DNA of 64,000 nucleotides from Durio zibethinus. Lineage: Eukaryota > Streptophyta > Magnoliopsida > Malvales > Malvaceae. Below are positions 61,651 to 64,000 of the stretch, in pieces. Within the stretch, counting starts at the first letter, position 1; every line of letters begins with the position of its first letter. The position numbers were made by a program, and so were the translations under genes. The stretch lies in NCBI RefSeq assembly GCF_002303985.1, contig NW_019167926.1:7832206-7896205 (forward strand), written 5' to 3'. Under the pieces are notes generated by a model. It made no database searches. It was given only the letters and a program-made list of their open reading frames with translations, and was not told the DNA's origin.

Positions 61651-63733
61651 TTAGCAATCTGTATCCTTGTTTTTGTCTTCATGGACCTGTCGCACAAACT
61701 GTCCTCGAATCCGCGGTCTCTGCTCTGCCAGTTTCTTTCTACTCTGATATCGAACCTGAAACAGTAGACGTTAGGGAGATGTCTTTGTCAATTTTTAATT
61801 CAAAAATAGAATTCTGGAAGCCAATGAAGTTAGAATAAAGAAAAACAAATTAACACTTCAGAACTTGTAAATCAACTCAGGTGAGGTGACCATGACTATT
61901 ATCATGCTGGTGGATAGCTCCATATGATACCAGCAAAGCTGAATACTGTTAGGGAAAATCTAGTTTTCTAGAGTCCCAGGTGATTGAGGACATCTTCATA
62001 TGTCTGACAAATATTTAGGTTTAGCTAAGAAGGTTTTATCAGCTTTCATAATTTTTGAAATTATATTATAAGTAAGATGTGTCTCCATACTGCGTCAAAC
62101 AAACATTTCCAGTGTCACAATGCAATACAGTTACCTTCTTCTCAAAGCATCTTTCTTTCCTTTTCTGGCGGAATTTGTTCAAAGCAGCTTCTCTTTGAGC
62201 AAAACGGTTTTGATAAACTCCATTGCTGCCTCCAAATCCGATTCCACCAACAGTTCCACCTTTCCCAGGCACCCCAATTTCACTTTCAAGATTCATTCCC
62301 CCAGTATTTAATGCAGTGCTGCTTCCGTTCTGTCCATTGCTTCCATGGTTACTTCCTGATGCACTTCCATTCAAACTATGGTTACCAGCATTGCCTTCAA
62401 AACGTGGTGACATATTGGAAGACCCACACTGGGGAACTGCTGCTGCCATATTTTCCAAAGAAAAATCAACAACGTTACCTAATTTTGGATTTTGGGAAAT
62501 GTTATGGACGTGGTGGTGGTGGTGGTGGTGATAATGGTGATGGTGACGCTGCACTTGCACCCTTGCTTGAACTAAAATCCTCTTACCTAGTGCAGCATCA
62601 GCCTTACCTTGTGTGAGAGGTTGCAGAGCAGAAACACGGCCATTCTGCACTGGTTGGAAGGCTGAAGAGGGATGAAAAGATTTAACTGAAGTTTTAGGTG
62701 CTGGCTTGTCACTGAGTACCGCTGGTTTGCTGAAGGCATTATTAGTGGTGGAACCCATGTCATTATTGTTACTACTTCCATTGGACTGTTGCTTTGGAGG
62801 AATGCTATTTGAGTTAGAATGGAAATTCTTCATAGAATCTGTTTTAGCTGCCTCTGAGCTATTATCAAGTGGAGAACAACTACCAACATTTCCTGTTGGG
62901 GCCTGATTAGCAGTTGAACCAGAATTATATCTGCATGAAAATAACAATTACTACACTGTAAAATTCGGATATTTAAACATTAGGAGCCACAGTTTCCAAA
63001 TACCTTGAGAAGGCTGAAAGGTCGGAATGTCTCAACACTTTACGTTCATGGGCACTTGTTCCAGTATCTCCAACATCTCTCAGTCTCTTTAAACTTAGCT
63101 CAAGAGAAGGTATTTCCTTGGTGTCATAGACGGCATTATCTTTTGCGTCAGAGTCCTTGGGGAGACAATTTGAGATGTCAAAAACTGCTTTTTCTATCTG
63201 AGCATCAGTGTTGTTACTGATGACACCTATCAGGTCAGCAGCTCGGTTTCTCAAATCACCACCAGGTTTCTCACTGTTAAGCTCCAATTGCTCCTCCAAT
63301 TTCTCATCATCTTTCTTGGGGTTTATTTCAGATAAATTTTCTTTACTAGTAGCACCTGCTATGTTGGTACTGACCGTTTCACTTGGGTTTCGAAGCTGCA
63401 AAGCTGTAATTTTAGGTACCCCCATCTCCAAGTCTTTGCCCATAACAGCATTGTCTGGCATAGAGATGCATTACAATTTAATCAAAGAGAAAGACAAGAA
63501 CAAAAACCTAAAGATAGCAAAAGGCAGTTATGAACGGTTCTGCACATACCAAGTTCATCATCCTGTCTATCAAACTCCCTTGTGGCTGTTATAGGAACCC
63601 AGCTATTCCCTAAAACTTCAGACTTGGAAGGGATAACCTGTGCACAAGTGCTATCAAGAGGATTGACTAACTGGTCCCATGTTGATATTGGCTGGGAGCT
63701 GTCAACCTCTACTGCTCTCTTTGTCCATGAGCT
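61651..63733 (-). CDS. PRR7: Pseudo-response regulator, PRR7/PRR37-like, C-terminal part with CCT domain (5' partial)
   Basis: Exons seen: 63733-63550 (phase 0 at its 5' end), 63454-63004, 62930-62135 and 61755-61651 (stop TAA), 511 residues. The receiver domain lies beyond the right edge. SSWTKRAVEVDSSQPISTWD and DSTCAQVI mark the PRR7-type middle region. LELSLKRLRDVGDTGTS is the conserved motif linked to TOPLESS-type repression in PRR proteins. The CCT domain reads FAQREAALNKFRQKRKERCF and continues over the last intron to KLAEQRPRIRGQFVRQ, the DNA-contacting, nuclear-localising part. A His tract (HHHHYHHHHHHHVH) and Ser/Asn/Gly-rich low-complexity stretches lie between. PRR7 represses CCA1 and LHY in the morning loop of the circadian clock; orthologues set flowering time in crops. 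The nearby CDL1-like kinase supports the orthology. Confidence 0.92.
62505..62545 (-). repeat. Trinucleotide tract coding for poly-His in PRR7
   Basis: GGT/GTG units on the plus strand (CAC/CAT codons on the minus strand) give a run of His broken by one Tyr and one Val. Length variation between alleles is likely. Confidence 0.85.
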
Positions 63734-64000
63734 CTGCAAATAAAGAATTTAGTGCATCAAGATATTCCAAATCAACAATGCATTTAAGGTTTTTGGCCAT
63801 GAGTATGTCATTAATTGCATGTGAACATGTTATCTACCTTTCATCATACACTGAAACCTTTTGATGAACTTGAGGGACAATCACATGTACAAATTCAAAG
63901 ACAAGAGGATAATCTTAAAAAATTTAGCTAGCTATGCAAGCATGTCAAAATGCATGTCTAAAAGCATGAATTGCATTCTTATTCCCTAAGAAAGCTTTAG
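63734..64000 (-). other. Intron of the PRR7-like gene
   Basis: Upstream of the acceptor at 63734-63735 no further PRR exon is visible to the right edge; this is taken as intron. Confidence 0.6.

Noticed and set aside
62077..62616. 179-codon frame on the plus strand
   Set aside because: It is antisense to the PRR7-like exon; the minus frame has conserved PRR/CCT sequence and consistent splicing.
1..64000. CRISPR arrays, operons or prokaryotic regulatory sites
   Set aside because: The DNA is eukaryotic nuclear; no regular spacer arrays were seen, and the tandem repeats found are intronic.

Overview
The window is nuclear DNA from a dicot plant, most likely a rosid. The evidence is AT-rich intergenic DNA, genes split by short GT-AG introns, plant-only gene families (lambda-class GST, clade D PP2C, FRO ferric reductase, RLCK-VII kinase, CCT-domain clock regulator) and many small non-autonomous transposons. 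I cannot name the species.

Layout: 1-2657 (+) is the 3' part of a long coiled-coil protein gene. 3649-4116 (+) is an intronless membrane RING-H2 gene, and 5009-5356 (+) is its decayed tandem copy. 5628-9417 (-) is a nitrilase-fold amidase (9 exons). 13960-17661 (+) is a PP2C phosphatase (4 coding exons). 18617-22634 (+) is a lambda GST with a plastid-type leader (10 exons). 23862-26041 (-) is phosphatidylglycerophosphate synthase (7 exons). 29382-37764 (+) is a TBC Rab-GAP with a coiled-coil tail (18 exons). 44124-48867 (+) is a FRO6/7-type ferric reductase (9 exons). 49815-53750 (-) is a CDL1-like receptor-like cytoplasmic kinase that carries a one-base frameshift. 57070-59489 (+) is Elongator subunit ELP6 (5 exons). 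61651-63733 (-) is the 3' part of a PRR7-like clock regulator, which continues past the right edge.

The genes do not form an operon or one pathway. From memory of the Arabidopsis map, the order TBC / PGP synthase / GSTL / PP2C / coiled-coil matches At3g55020 to At3g55060 and the duplicate block around At2g39280-At2g39300. The CDL1-PRR7 proximity matches At5g02800-At5g02810. The window therefore reads as an ancestral gene order with a RING pair and an amidase gene between the PP2C and coiled-coil genes, and FRO and ELP6 around the kinase. All exon chains were joined by hand from GT-AG borders; reading phase closes across every junction except in the kinase.

Between genes and inside introns I found short transposons with visible ends: a Mutator-like MITE with a perfect 9-bp target duplication, three hAT-like elements, a further element with long inverted ends, a solo-LTR/TRIM-like repeat, SINE-like pieces, and two dispersed AT-rich families present as inverted pairs. 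I see no convincing new multi-gene system. The points most worth checking are the kinase frameshift, the RING copy whose paired frameshifts remove zinc ligands, the duplicated terminal micro-exon of the GST gene, and the repeat array in the PP2C leader intron.
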